The notes: generated by a model from the letters alone, not told the origin. 64,000 nucleotides of DNA from JADJOY01 sp016713535 [NCBI: Deltaproteobacteria bacterium] (GCA_016713535.1 JADJOY010000032.1:51027-115026); one strand, 5' to 3'; shown: positions 1 to 9,174, counted from the stretch's first letter. A program made the numbers and translations.

Positions 1-1
1 C

Positions 2-523
2 CACCCCGAGGTGGTCGCGCGCGGCGTGCGCAGCGACTACCCGGCGCAGCTCGTCGACGTGCCGGCGACGGTCACGCGGCTGCTCGGGGTACGCGCGGCT
101 GGCTTCGCGCGCGAAGGGATCTCACTGGCGCCGGTGCTGGCCGGCACGGGGCGGCCCGACCCACGCAAGCAGCTCGCCCAGTACGAGGTGCCCGACTTCG
201 CGATCCGCGTGTTCCACGAGGTCTACCCCGAGCTCGAGCCGTGGTCGTTCGGCGGCGACCTGGCGGCGCTGATCGACGGCCCGTGGAAGGTGATCCAGCG
301 CTTCCAGAACGGCTCGCGGACCGCCACCTCGCTCTATCGCCTCCCCGACGAGGGCACCGACCTGGCGCGCGACGAGCCCGCCACCCTCGACGTGATGACC
401 CAGACCCTCGACGGGTGGCTCGCCGAGCACAAGGCCATCAACGGCGTCAGGCCGGCCGGCGGCGCCCGCACCATGACCCCGGAAGAGATTCAGGCGATGA
501 AGGCCCTCGGCTACGCGGGCTGA
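2..523 (+). CDS. Sulfatase/alkaline-phosphatase-superfamily protein, C-terminal part
   Basis: The window opens inside this gene; only the last 173 or so codons are present. The phrase with a Pro-Ala-Thr-Val-Thr-Arg-Leu-Leu-Gly stretch followed by a Gly-Ile-Ser-Leu segment is the 'domains T R LLG / G.SL.P.L' region that precedes the C-terminal subdomain of type I sulfatases. The residues after it (GPWKVIQRF, SLYRLPDEGTD) match the 'WK-i......LYdL..DP.E' block that closes such enzymes. The catalytic N-terminal half with the formylglycine Cys lies outside the window, so activity cannot be judged. It ends in a KALGYAG tail, common in this family. Confidence 0.8.
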   Translation, partial: HPEVVARGVRSDYPAQLVDVPATVTRLLGVRAAGFAREGISLAPVLAGTGRPDPRKQLAQYEVPDFAIRVFHEVYPELEPWSFGGDLAALIDGPWKVIQRFQNGSRTATSLYRLPDEGTDLARDEPATLDVMTQTLDGWLAEHKAINGVRPAGGARTMTPEEIQAMKALGYAG

Positions 524-556
524 GACCGCCCCGTCTGCGGCACCGGATCACCCGCT

Positions 557-1843
557 TCAGGGCTGCGGTCCCTGGCAGCCGCCACGCCACGAGCGAAGCG
601 CGTGCCGCGGCAGGGGGGCAGGGCCCCGCCGAGACCGCGCCTCAGCGCATGTCGAGCGACCACAACAGCCCGTGCAGCGCCTGGCCTTGGCGAGCTTCGA
701 GCGCTCGGTGCGCTCCATCAGGAAGAAGATCAGCGACTGGATCGGATCGATCGCGCGCGAGGAGCCGATCGCCGCCAGCAGGTCCTGATCCTTGGCTTCC
801 GGCGAGAGAGTGGCGCCGGTCGAGCCGCGCAGCACGCAGCGCCGGCAGTAGAGCGGCGGGTTCGACGAGTTCACCTTGCGGCGCAGCTTGCGGTACCTGC
901 GGCCGTTCCAGATGGTCGCAAACGAGTCCTTCGAGAGGTCGCCGAGCACCTGGTCCGAGACGCAGCACGGGTGCACCAGGCCCTTCTCGTCGATGCTCAC
1001 CGAGGTCCACGGGTGGATGCACGGGTCGCGCGCCGGCACCTCGAGCTTCACCTTGCTGTTGGTCTTCATCGCCGGCACTTCGAAGACCGCCGGCGTGATC
1101 AGCGTGAGCGAGGCGCCATCCGCGAGCTTGCGGCACTCCTCGAACACCCGGTTGGCCTCGGCGCGGTGGTAGACGAGCGACTGGTAGCGCTGCGCCTCGG
1201 TCTGCGGCATCAGGTTCGACATGCGCACGCCGTCGAGCCGGAGCTCGAGCGCCATCTGCACCACGTCGGGCATGTCGAGGAGGTTGTCGAGGAAGACGGT
1301 GGGCGACGCCCACACCTGTGCGCCGGTCGCGGCGTGGCGATCGCGGGCCTCGACGGCACCGCGGATGCTCGCCATCAGGTTCTCGTAGCCGCGTCCGCGG
1401 ATGCGCTTGTGGCCAGCCTCGGTGGCGGCGTCCATCGAGAAGTCGATGACCGCGCCGGCGGCCGCGAGGCGGTCGATCTGATCTGGGCGCAGCAACGTGC
1501 CGTTGGTGATGATCCACGGCCTGAGCCCCGGTCGCTGGATGCGCGCGTAGAACTCGTCGAAGTTCCGCGCCAGCACCGCCTCGCCGTTGTTGTTGCCGCC
1601 GATCTTGACGGTCTCGAGAGTCGGCACCACGTCGCGGACGATGTGCTCGATCACCTCGAGCGACATGTCCGGCGCGTCGTCGGGAATCTTCGGGACGCTG
1701 CGGATCGGGCAGTGGGTGCAGTAGAGGTTGCAGCGGCCGGTGGGCGTGATCCACGCGAACACGGGGCCGTGCGCGGAGACCTCGGCGCGCTGCTCCATCG
1801 CGCGTCGCGACTCCTCGCTCGGCGGGGGAAACGGATAGCTCAT
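557..1843 (-). CDS. Radical SAM protein with SPASM domain
   Basis: The protein of about 400 residues has a CNLYCTHC cluster-binding motif (Cys38, Cys42, Cys45), which holds the SAM-cleaving 4Fe-4S cluster. Near the C terminus come CIHPW, HPCC and a CRRC segment, the Cys-rich SPASM layout that binds auxiliary clusters. Such proteins modify peptides or act as maturases; no peptide substrate gene is evident here, so the target is unknown. The ATG at 1843 was chosen because the residues upstream are Arg/Ser-rich antisense-like sequence. The last stretch changes character near position 684: adding one base there gives a tidy end (QALHGLLWSLDMR, stop 642-644), so the true stop is probably 642 and not 557. 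Confidence 0.85.
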   Translation of the reverse strand: MSYPFPPPSEESRRAMEQRAEVSAHGPVFAWITPTGRCNLYCTHCPIRSVPKIPDDAPDMSLEVIEHIVRDVVPTLETVKIGGNNNGEAVLARNFDEFYARIQRPGLRPWIITNGTLLRPDQIDRLAAAGAVIDFSMDAATEAGHKRIRGRGYENLMASIRGAVEARDRHAATGAQVWASPTVFLDNLLDMPDVVQMALELRLDGVRMSNLMPQTEAQRYQSLVYHRAEANRVFEECRKLADGASLTLITPAVFEVPAMKTNSKVKLEVPARDPCIHPWTSVSIDEKGLVHPCCVSDQVLGDLSKDSFATIWNGRRYRKLRRKVNSSNPPLYCRRCVLRGSTGATLSPEAKDQDLLAAIGSSRAIDPIQSLIFFLMERTERSKLAKARRCTGCCGRSTCAEARSRRGPAPLPRHALRSWRGGCQGPQP

Positions 1844-1919
1844 CCCGTCTAGGGTGCCATAGCCGCGAAAACCGCGCCAACGCTGATGTTCGCGCGGCGC
1901 GCCCCGCCGCCGCAGCGGG

Positions 1920-2966
1920 TCACGGCTCGTTGGTCGAGATGTCCTTCCAGGGCGGCGCCCCGGTGGCGCTCTCGACCGTCCAGACCCGCTCGCGCTCGAA
2001 CGGGTGCGCGCGGACCGGGCAGCCCTCGACCGTGCACAGCGGGCAGCAATAGGACATGCACGGGTCGAGGTGGACGATCGCGTCGCCCGGCGCGCCGAGG
2101 CGGTCGAGGATCTCGTCACCGAGCATCTGCTCGAGCCCGTGCGCCTCCTCGACGGTCCAGAACCGCGGCACCACCAGGTGCAGGTCGATGTGATGGTGAC
2201 GACCCTGGCGCAGTACCCGCAGGCGATGCGGTTCGAGGAGCCCCGGCCGTCGCAGCTCGGTCAACGCCGCGAGGATGCGCCCCACCAGCTCGGGGTCGGC
2301 CTCGTCCATGAGGTGACCGACGCTCTTGCGCACGATCCGGACTCCGGACACCAGGATCTGGACGGCGACGAGCGAGGCCGCGACCGGGTCGATCCAGCCC
2401 AGGCCGGTGATGCGCACCAGACCGAGGCCAACCAGCACCGCGGCTGTCGTCACCACGTCGGTGAGGAGGTGCTGGCCATCGGCGACCAGGGCGGCCGAGC
2501 GCACCGCCTTGCCGCGGCGGATCAGGAACGAGCCCACCGCCAGGTTCACGAGCCCCGCGCCGGCCACGATCAACAGACCGGAGTCGAGGTTGGCGATCGG
2601 CGCCGGGTCGTGGATCGCCGGTATCGCCTCGACCAGGATCAGCACCGCAGCCACCACGATCAGCGCGCCCTCGACGCCCGCCGAGAACTCCTCCGCCTTG
2701 CCGTGACCGTAAGGGTGGTCGAGGTCGGCGGGACGCGAACCGACGATGAGCGTGAAGAGGGCCAAGCTCGACGCCACCACGTTGACGATGCTCTCGAGCG
2801 CATCCGAGAGCACGGCCGTGGAACCGGTGAGCCGCCAGGCTGCGAGCTTGGCGCCGAGCAGCACCACGCTGACCACCACCGAGAGCACGCCCGCGCGCAC
2901 TCGGCCGTCGGGAGCGGGGACGAGCTCGTCGGACGACGCGGAGGAAGCGACGTTCGGCACGTTCAT
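1920..2966 (-). CDS. Cation diffusion facilitator (CDF) family metal transporter
   Basis: This 348-residue inner-membrane protein should export divalent metal by proton antiport. Six hydrophobic segments lie in the first 210 residues. The TM2 segment SDALESIVN and the TM5 segment HLLTDVVTT (HxxxD) are the metal-site helices, and a cytoplasmic domain with HHHIDLHL follows. TM2 has Asp/Glu/Asn where many Zn transporters have His-x3-Asp, so metal choice is uncertain. The C terminus adds a cluster of five cysteines in CMSYCCPLC and EGCP, absent from typical CDF proteins and a possible extra metal site. Translation from the ATG at 2966 removes an Arg-rich shadow extension. Confidence 0.9.
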   Translation of the reverse strand: MNVPNVASSASSDELVPAPDGRVRAGVLSVVVSVVLLGAKLAAWRLTGSTAVLSDALESIVNVVASSLALFTLIVGSRPADLDHPYGHGKAEEFSAGVEGALIVVAAVLILVEAIPAIHDPAPIANLDSGLLIVAGAGLVNLAVGSFLIRRGKAVRSAALVADGQHLLTDVVTTAAVLVGLGLVRITGLGWIDPVAASLVAVQILVSGVRIVRKSVGHLMDEADPELVGRILAALTELRRPGLLEPHRLRVLRQGRHHHIDLHLVVPRFWTVEEAHGLEQMLGDEILDRLGAPGDAIVHLDPCMSYCCPLCTVEGCPVRAHPFERERVWTVESATGAPPWKDISTNEP

Positions 2967-3144
2967 GTCTCGTTGGTACGGCCCCGCGGTGTCGGGCCGA
3001 GAGCGGGCCAGGCTAGCAGGCGTGGTCGGCCCGTCCCACCGGCGCCTGGCGGCTCCGGCACGCCTCACGCGCGGTTGCCACTCGCCTCCGCGCGAGGCTA
3101 TTCCCCACGGGCTCCGCCCGCGGCGGGGCCTCCCGGAGGTCCGT

Positions 3145-4167
3145 GTGTCCGAACTACAAGATCGCTTGATGTTCGTGATCGGCTCCCCCCGCTCCGGCTC
3201 GACCTTGCTCGAGCGGATGCTCGCGTCGCACTCGATGATCGCGGGCGGCCCGGAGCCGCACCTCATCACGCCGCTCGCGCACCTCGGCTACTACGACACC
3301 GTCTCCGCCGCTCCTTACGACCACCTGCGCGCGGTGGATGCGATTCGAGGCTTCGTCGCCGAGCTCCCGGATGGCGAGCGGGACTACCTCGACGCGTGCC
3401 GCGCCTACACCGACGTCCTCTACGGCCGGGCCCTGGCCAAGAGCGGCAAGCAGCGCTTCCTCGACAAGACCCCGGCCTACGGGCTGGTGCTGCCGTTCCT
3501 CGCCAGGCTCTACCCGCGCGCCAAGTACGTGGTGCTGACGCGACACCCGGCTGCGATCTTCTGCTCGTTCGCCGAGAGCTTCTTCGAGGGCGACTTCGAA
3601 GCCGCCAACGCGTTCAACCCGATCCTCGATCGCTACGTGCCGGCGCTCGCGCGCTTCCTGCGCGAGCGGCCGGTACCCCTCTGTCACGTGCGCTACGAGG
3701 ACCTGGTCGCCGATCCCGAGCGCTGGATGCGCGAGATCTTCGAGTTCCTGGGCGTACCGTTCGAGGCGAGCGCGATCGACTACGGCAAGCACGAGCACTC
3801 GAACAAGGGACTCGGTGACCCGACCGGGGTCCACAAGCACACCCGGCCGTCCACGGCCTCGATCGAGAAGTGGGCGAAGCAGCTCGCGGGCGACGAGAAG
3901 AACCTGAAGCTCGTGCGCTCGCTCACCGATCGCCTCGACCCCGCCGATCTCGCCACCTGGGGCTACGACAAGAAGACGCTCTACGCTCCCATCGACGAGG
4001 GCCGGGTGCCGGGCATCGCGCCGCGCAAGAAGAAGCTCTCGGACAGGCTCGATCGGCACTCCCTCGAGCGCTGGTTGCTGCTCGAGCTCCGCCGCAACAT
4101 CCACCACAACGCCTTCGGGCGGCTGGTGAAGAAGGTCCGCTTCGTGTGCGACGTGCTGCTCAGGTGA
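3145..4167 (+). CDS. Sulfotransferase family protein
   Basis: The 340-residue protein begins with FVIGSPRSGSTLLER (about residues 10-24), the 5'-phosphosulfate loop that binds PAPS. The strand/helix YPRAKYVVLTRHPAAIFCS (about residues 121-139) is the 3'-phosphate site with the usual Arg-His-Pro. It should transfer sulfate from PAPS to a small molecule or glycan; the acceptor is unknown. GTG at 3145 is the start because a GGAGG ribosome site lies 5 bases upstream and the first motif follows at once. A longer in-frame reading to 2746 runs over the promoter region of the divergent CDF gene and is rejected. Confidence 0.86.
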   Translation: MSELQDRLMFVIGSPRSGSTLLERMLASHSMIAGGPEPHLITPLAHLGYYDTVSAAPYDHLRAVDAIRGFVAELPDGERDYLDACRAYTDVLYGRALAKSGKQRFLDKTPAYGLVLPFLARLYPRAKYVVLTRHPAAIFCSFAESFFEGDFEAANAFNPILDRYVPALARFLRERPVPLCHVRYEDLVADPERWMREIFEFLGVPFEASAIDYGKHEHSNKGLGDPTGVHKHTRPSTASIEKWAKQLAGDEKNLKLVRSLTDRLDPADLATWGYDKKTLYAPIDEGRVPGIAPRKKKLSDRLDRHSLERWLLLELRRNIHHNAFGRLVKKVRFVCDVLLR

Positions 4168-4245
4168 CGACGCGCCGGGCTCCCGTCCTCGACGGCGGCC
4201 GCCCGCCCACCCTGGCCGCCGCACGGCGGTCTCCGGAGGCCCACC

Positions 4246-4581
4246 ATGACCCAGTCCAAGTACCCCCTGCTCCTCGCCGTGATCGCGGCGCTCGTCGTCG
4301 GCACGGCACTTCCCGGCTGCGGCCGCACGCTCTCACGATGGGGCCTCGGCGCGCAGCGGCTGCACGCTCCCCAAGGCGCACAGGCCGTGCTCGGCATGTC
4401 GTTCCACCAGGAGGGCACCAGCACCATCAAGGACGTGGTGTTCGTGATGGACGACTGCACGGTGGTGGCGAAGGAGTACAAGGACATCTCGCCGTTCGAG
4501 GGCAAGCTCGAGATCCTCAGCCACGACGGCAAGCCCTTCCATCAGGCCGGATGCGTGCCACGCGTGGCGTCGGCGCGGTGA
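4246..4581 (+). CDS. Small putative lipoprotein of unknown function
   Basis: The 111-residue product has a hydrophobic signal segment ending in ALPGC (Cys25), a plausible lipobox, so it is probably lipid-anchored. The mature part is short, with 'SFHQEGTSTIKDVVFVMDDCTVV' type beta-rich sequence and a second Cys pair. GGAGG lies 7 bases before the ATG. No family was recognised. The last residues (GCVPRVASAR) run into the edge of the downstream repeat array, so the original C terminus may have been altered by repeat insertion. Confidence 0.65.
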   Translation: MTQSKYPLLLAVIAALVVGTALPGCGRTLSRWGLGAQRLHAPQGAQAVLGMSFHQEGTSTIKDVVFVMDDCTVVAKEYKDISPFEGKLEILSHDGKPFHQAGCVPRVASAR

Positions 4582-4585
4582 TTTT

Positions 4586-5160
4586 GCGGGGGGCTGTTCC
4601 AGCCCCCCGCCCGCCGGGAGTGAATCCCGGCGGGACCCACCCCCAAGGCACTCGACTACGCTCGTGGCGTGCCGCTGGCACGCGCAGATCGGCGAGACTG
4701 GTCGTGGCGCGGACATCCTTGCGGGGGGCTCTTCCAGCCCCCCGCCCGCCGGGAGTGAATCCCGGCGCGACCCACCCCCAAGGCACTCGACTACGCTCGT
4801 GGCGTGCCGCTGGCACGCGCAGATCGGCGAGACTGGTCGTGGCGCGGACATCCTTGCGGGGGGCTGTTCCAGCCCCCCGCCCGCCGGGAGTGAATCCCGG
4901 CGGGACCCACCCCCAAGGCACTCGACTACGCTCGTGGCGTGCCGCTGGCACGCGCAGATCGGCGAGACTCGTCGTGGCGCTGACATCCTTGCGGGGGGCT
5001 CTTCCAGCCCCCCGCCCGCCGGGAGTGAATCCCGGCGGGACCCACCCCCACGGCACTCGCTTACGCTCGTGGCGTGCCGCTGGCACGCGCAAATCGGCGA
5101 GACTTGTCGTGGCGCTGGCATCCTTGCGGGGGGCTCTTCCAAACCCCCGCCTCACCCCCA
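4586..5160. repeat. Tandem array of 135-bp three-hairpin repeat (family 1, version A)
   Basis: Four complete units plus a partial fifth start at 4586, 4721, 4856, 4991 and 5126, exactly 135 bp apart and nearly identical. Each unit holds three perfect hairpins. In the second unit they are 4721-4730/4736-4745 (10-bp arms, loop CTTCC), 4747-4754/4060-style partner 4760-4767 (8-bp arms, loop GTGAA) and 4802-4808/4812-4818 (7-bp arms, loop GCT). Because 135 is a multiple of three, open frames run through the array on both strands; they are not genes. The array fills the space between the lipoprotein gene and the LLM oxidoreductase gene. A diverged relative lies at 20146-20450. Confidence 0.92.
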
Positions 5161-5179
5161 CCTTTCCTGGAGAGATTCC

Positions 5180-6106
5180 ATGCGTATCGGCTGGACGCTT
5201 CCGCAGCACGGCGCCGTCGCCGGCCCCGAGTCGCTGATCCGATTCTCGAAGCGCGCCGAGGACCTCGGCGTCGACAGCTTGTGGGTGTGCGAGCGACTGC
5301 TGTGGCCGGTGTCGCCCAAGGCCCCCTACCCCGCAAGCGCCGACGGCAGCCTGCCCGTCCAGTTCCAGCGCGAGCTCGATCCGCTGGAGACGCTCACCTT
5401 CGTGGCCGCGCACACCCAGCGCGCGCGCCTCGGCACCAGCGTCATCAACCTGCCCTACTACAACCCGGTCATGCTGGCGCGGCGGATCGCGAGCCTCGAC
5501 GTGCTGTCGGGCGGACGCGCCGCGATCGGCTTCGGCAACGGCTGGTCGCCCGACGAGTTCGAGGCGATGGGCGTGCCGATGAAGGCGCGGGTGCGGCGCT
5601 CCGAGGAGTACCTGACGGTGATGAAGGCGATGTGGACCACCGACCCCGTCGAGTTCCAGGGCACCTTCGTCTCGCTACCCAGGTCGGTGGTGCCGCTCAA
5701 GCCGGTGCAGAAGCCGCACCCGCCGCTCTACCTCGCCGCGTACACCGAGTCTGCGATCGAGCTCGTGGCGCGCCACGCCGATGGCTGGAACCCGGCAGGA
5801 GTGCCTGTGGCCGGGATGCAGGCGATGTGGGGCGCCATTCGCAGCCGCGCCGAGGCGCTGGGCCGCGACCCGTCGAAGCTCGAGCTCGTGGTGCGCGCCA
5901 ACCTCTACGTCACGCCGAAGGCGCTCGACGAGGCGAGCCGCGCCGTGTTCGTGGGCAGCCTCGATCAGATCCGGGCCGACCTGGATGCGACACGCGCGCT
6001 CGGCGCCCACGAGACGCTGCTCGAAGCGCAGTTCGCGACGAGCGTCGAGGCACTCGAGCCGCAGCTCGAGCTCCTCGACAGGCTGACGTCCCTCGCGCGA
6101 TCCTGA
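5180..6106 (+). CDS. LLM-class (F420- or flavin-dependent) oxidoreductase
   Basis: This 308-residue protein is a TIM-barrel luciferase-like monooxygenase-family enzyme. Seen features are the N-terminal MRIGWTLP strand, the LGVDSLWVCE segment, the RARLGTSVINLPYYNP block, SGGRAAIGFGNGWSPDEFEAMG and KPHPPLYLAAYTESAIELVARHADGW split over the barrel strands. These match the F420-dependent subgroup (TIGR03619-like) better than FMN alkanal monooxygenases, which is inference. The ATG at 5180 begins the conserved first strand; the open frame upstream lies wholly in the 135-bp repeats. A GGAGAG ribosome site precedes it. Confidence 0.9.
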   Translation: MRIGWTLPQHGAVAGPESLIRFSKRAEDLGVDSLWVCERLLWPVSPKAPYPASADGSLPVQFQRELDPLETLTFVAAHTQRARLGTSVINLPYYNPVMLARRIASLDVLSGGRAAIGFGNGWSPDEFEAMGVPMKARVRRSEEYLTVMKAMWTTDPVEFQGTFVSLPRSVVPLKPVQKPHPPLYLAAYTESAIELVARHADGWNPAGVPVAGMQAMWGAIRSRAEALGRDPSKLELVVRANLYVTPKALDEASRAVFVGSLDQIRADLDATRALGAHETLLEAQFATSVEALEPQLELLDRLTSLARS

Positions 6107-6109
6107 CGC

Positions 6110-6200
6110 CGCGGGCGGGCGCAAGGCCCGCCCCTACCGTCCAGGTGTCGACGCCGGCGGTGATGCGGCCGTACGGGCGGGGCCAGTCCCCGCCCGACGA
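6110..6200. terminator. Convergent-gene hairpins with GGGCGGGC..CCCTAC signature (family 3)
   Basis: Between two convergent stop codons lie GGGCGGGC-GCAAG-GCCCGCCC and a second hairpin, GGGCGGGG-CCAGT-CCCCGCCC. They probably end transcription from both sides. There is no T-run. The first hairpin is followed by CCTAC, the hallmark shared with the array at 49391 and the element at 60829. Confidence 0.6.
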
Positions 6201-6216
6201 GGCGCTTCGAGGATCT

Positions 6217-7495
6217 TCACCCCGCCGCTTGCGCGGGCGTGGGCGGCTCCTCGACACGCGGCAAGCTCGGCTCCTTGTGCTGATGCTTGAGCGCGTAGTC
6301 GGCGAGGTTCTTGATGTCGTAGCAGATCTGCCGGATGTCGTGGCCCATGGTGAGGTCGATGTGACTGTTGCCCTTCACCGGCCGCCACAAGAGGTAGTTG
6401 CTGCGCGCGTTCTTGTAGATCGAGCTGGTGCTCTTCAGGTCCGCGATCCGGTCCTGGTCCCCGAACACGATCGCCACCGGGATCTCGATCTTGTCGAAGT
6501 TCTTCTTGAAGTCGTAGTTGAGCTTGTAGCACTTGAGCTCGTCCTTGCGGATCCAGCGCGCGAACTGCCGCACCACCGCGCGCGGCTCGGGGCCGCCGCC
6601 GATGTTGAGCAAGGACTTGATGCGCTCGGGATTGGCGCGCTCCGGGTTCCACATCAGCGGGATGTACTTGGGGATCCCGCCGAGCAGCGTGCCGGGGCGG
6701 TTGAAGAACTTCTGGACGGTGCGCAGCAGCAGGTCGACCGGCACCACCTGGAACTTGAGCTCGGCCGGCTCTTCGTTCGGCGTGAGCTTGTCGACGACCG
6801 TCTCCGGCACGATCGGCAGCGCCTCCACGAAGTCGGCGAGGCGCTTGCGAGTGGCGTGGCTCACCTTGCGGGCGGTGTTGAGCTCCCACAGCAGCGCGTC
6901 GACGGCCGGCACGCCCAGGAGATCGACGAGCGCCAGCATCTGGATGAGCGGGAATCCGCGCCCGATGTCGCTCGGCGCCCCGATCGTCACCAGCCCCAGG
7001 AAGTCTTCCTGCTGCCAGGACGCGAGCCCGTAGCCGAGCATGCCGCCCATGCTGTGGCCCACGTAGACCATCTTGCGGCGGCCGGTCTTGCGCTTCACCT
7101 CGCGGATGGCCGCCGGCAGATCGAACATGAAGTAGCTGTCGACGTCCCACGCCCACTGGATGTCGCCCGGCAGCGGGCGGCCATCGCGGCGATGACGGCG
7201 GTACTGGAGCGCGGTCGAGCTCTTTGCCGTGACCGCGTAGCTCGAGGATGTGGATGTCGGCGCCGAAGAACGCCATGTTCTTCACGAACTCGCCCGACGT
7301 CCACGCGTGGCGGTTCTGCGAGAAGCCGTGCACCAGCAGGAACGGCACGCCCGCGAGTGGCTGCTCGAAGGCCACCTTCTTGGGCTTGTAGCGGGTGATC
7401 ACCAGCGTCCAGTGATCCTGGGTCTCGACCAGATACTCCTCTTCGTCACAAAGCTCTTCGAGCGAGATCCGGTCCACGTTCGCGCTGTTCGGCAT
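6217..7495 (-). CDS. Alpha/beta hydrolase, reading frame broken by one base
   Basis: Two frames join into one hydrolase of about 425 residues. The N-terminal part has FLLVHGFSQNRHAW (oxyanion HG motif) and HILELRGHGK. The C-terminal part has the nucleophile elbow GHSMGG, an acid segment around VFGDQDRI and the histidine region KGNSHIDL. The break lies in the run AAA on the coding strand at 7223-7225. With one A removed the join reads GHGKSSTALQYRRH, giving a continuous protein into DSYFMFDLP. A long lid region of about 150 residues lies between strand 6 and the acid. Substrate unknown. The start could also be GTG-like at 7540; ATG 7495 was preferred. Confidence 0.85.
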
Positions 7496-7608
7496 GTCGA
7501 GTGCCCTCGGTGCGGCGAGGTGACGCTTTGCGTCGATCATAGCGTTTGAGCGCGTGCTAGTCTCGCGCGCCCCGCGATACCGCGGCTCGATCCGCCGGAG
7601 CCTCCGCC

Positions 7609-8187
7609 ATGCCGACCGCGTCCTCTCCCGCCGACCGCGACCGCCTGCGCGCCCTCCTCCTCGAGCACAGCGTACGGTGGGGCGAGTTCACCCTCGCCTC
7701 CGGCAAGAAGAGCGACCTCTACATCGATGCCCGCGTCACGCTGATGCTGCCCGAGGGGCTGAGCCTCGCCGGCAAGCTGCTGCTCGAGCAGATCGACGCC
7801 ACCTTCCAGCCCGCCGACCTCGACGCCGTCGGCGGCATGGCGGTGGGTGCGGTGCCCCTCGTCAGCGCATGCCTGGTCCACGCCGCGGCCGACTCCCGCT
7901 GGCGCGGCCTGCGGGGGTTCTTCGTGCGCAAGGAGGCCAAGGGCCACGGCCTCGGCAAGCGCGTCGAGGGCGCGTTCCGCGCCGGCGATCGGGTGGTGCT
8001 CCTCGAGGACGTGGTGACCTCGGGCGGGTCGTCCAAGCTCGCCGCGGACGCGGTCCAGGAAGCCGGTGGGCAGGTGCGCCGGGTGGTCGCGATCGTCGAT
8101 CGAGACGAAGGCGGGGCGGCAGCCCTCGCCGGGGCCGGAGGCTTGAGTGCGATCTTCCGGCGCGCCGACCTCGTCGCACCGAGCTGA
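7609..8187 (+). CDS. pyrE: Orotate phosphoribosyltransferase
   Basis: PyrE joins orotate to PRPP to give orotidine 5'-phosphate in pyrimidine synthesis. The 192-residue length is normal. The PRPP-binding motif VVLLEDVVTSGGSS is at residues 129-142, and the flexible-loop region FFVRKEAKGHGLGKRVEG precedes it with the catalytic Lys residues. The start at 7609 follows a short gap after the divergent hydrolase. No other pyrimidine gene is nearby. Confidence 0.93.
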   Translation: MPTASSPADRDRLRALLLEHSVRWGEFTLASGKKSDLYIDARVTLMLPEGLSLAGKLLLEQIDATFQPADLDAVGGMAVGAVPLVSACLVHAAADSRWRGLRGFFVRKEAKGHGLGKRVEGAFRAGDRVVLLEDVVTSGGSSKLAADAVQEAGGQVRRVVAIVDRDEGGAAALAGAGGLSAIFRRADLVAPS

Positions 8188-8193
8188 GCGGCC

Positions 8194-8646
8194 TCAGCGC
8201 GGTGCGCCCCGGAACGAGTCGAACCAGGCGAGCGCCTCCGCCTCGGTCTCGACGGCGGTCGCGGTGACACCGCGATTCGCCAGCACCACCACGCCGAAGC
8301 GCTCCGGGTCGAGCCACGTCGCGGGCGCCACGAGCGCCAGCCGCACGCTCATGGCGGACGCCTGCGCCCAGCGCTCGGCGGACGCGAAGCGCTCACTCAA
8401 GCTCGGCGTGAGGAAGCCGCTCAGCCCGGTGAGGTCGATCAGGAGCTCGGTCAGCCCCGCGGCGCGAGTCCGATCGATCGCCTGCTCCACCAGCGCCACG
8501 CCCTGCTCGAGCGTGACCGTGCCGGACGCTCGGTAGAACGCCCGATCGCCGACGACCTCGTAGTGCTCGAGTGGCCTAATTTCGGCACCCCGCAGGCGCC
8601 CAGGGCGGCGCCGGAATTCTACGTGCGACCACCGCGCGACCAGCAC
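8194..8646 (-). CDS. STAS/SpoIIAA-like small cytoplasmic protein
   Basis: A protein of up to 150 residues with alternating beta/alpha pattern: EHYEVVGDRAFYRASGTV, LVEQAIDRTRAAGLTELLID, VRLALVAPATWLDPERFG and a C-terminal AEALAWFDSF. This layout resembles a family of stand-alone STAS/SEC14-like proteins common in deltaproteobacteria; their role is not established. The first 28 residues are Arg-rich and may not be translated, so the real start could lie near 8565. It converges on pyrE with only 6 bases between stops. Confidence 0.6.
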   Translation of the reverse strand: MLVARWSHVEFRRRPGRLRGAEIRPLEHYEVVGDRAFYRASGTVTLEQGVALVEQAIDRTRAAGLTELLIDLTGLSGFLTPSLSERFASAERWAQASAMSVRLALVAPATWLDPERFGVVVLANRGVTATAVETEAEALAWFDSFRGAPR

Positions 8647-8685
8647 CGAGGCATGCCCTGCGGCGCTCCACCACCCACCCGCCTG

Positions 8686-9174
8686 CTACGGCGCGCGACG
8701 CTGGAACGGGCGGGCGAACTGGGGCAGCGTGGCGAGGATCACCAGCGCGAGCACGGTGCTGAGGACCGCGGTGGCCTCGCGCCCCATCCCCGCCGCCACG
8801 CCGATCGCGGCGGTGAGCCAGATGCCCGCGGCCGTCGTCAGCCCCTGCACGTCCGCCTCGCCGCCACGCTTGATGATGGTGCCGGCACCCAGGAAGCCGA
8901 TCCCCGCGGTGAGCCCCTGAAGCACCCGCGTGAGGTCCGCGTTCGCGACACCGGCCTGCTGAGGGATGAGCACGAACAGCGCCGCGCCGAGGGCCACCAG
9001 CATGTGCGTCCGCATGCCGGCGGACTTTCCCTTGTGCTCGCGCTCGAAGCCGAGCGTTCCACCCAGGATCGCGGCGAGGAGCATACGCACACCGATCCGC
9101 GTGGCCTGGCCGACGTCGGTGAGGTCGGAGAACTCCTCCGTCACCGCCTGCAACATCTCGCTCCACGGGTCCAT
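8686..9174 (-). CDS. MgtC/SapB family membrane protein
   Basis: The 162-residue protein has four or five hydrophobic segments and the family motifs LGFEREHKGKSAGMRTHMLV, GIGFLGAGTIIK and GLTTAAGIWLTAAIG. MgtC-type proteins influence magnesium homeostasis or envelope ATPase activity. The longer C-terminal ACT-like domain of Salmonella MgtC is absent, so this is the short SapB-like form. Start at 9174 puts a normal hydrophilic N terminus before TM1. Confidence 0.9.
   Translation of the reverse strand: MDPWSEMLQAVTEEFSDLTDVGQATRIGVRMLLAAILGGTLGFEREHKGKSAGMRTHMLVALGAALFVLIPQQAGVANADLTRVLQGLTAGIGFLGAGTIIKRGGEADVQGLTTAAGIWLTAAIGVAAGMGREATAVLSTVLALVILATLPQFARPFQRRAP

Noticed and set aside
2004-3818. 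604-residue ORF antisense to the CDF and overlapping the sulfotransferase
   Set aside because: Low-complexity Arg/His/Asp shadow frame of high-GC genes.
4333-5413. Long ORFs on both strands over the 135-bp array
   Set aside because: Caused by the repeat unit being a multiple of three; no ribosome site or start, and the repeats are folded DNA.
6217-7495. Pseudogene status of the alpha/beta hydrolase and other split genes
   Set aside because: One base change restores each protein and conserved motifs are intact on both sides; sequence error is the simpler reading.
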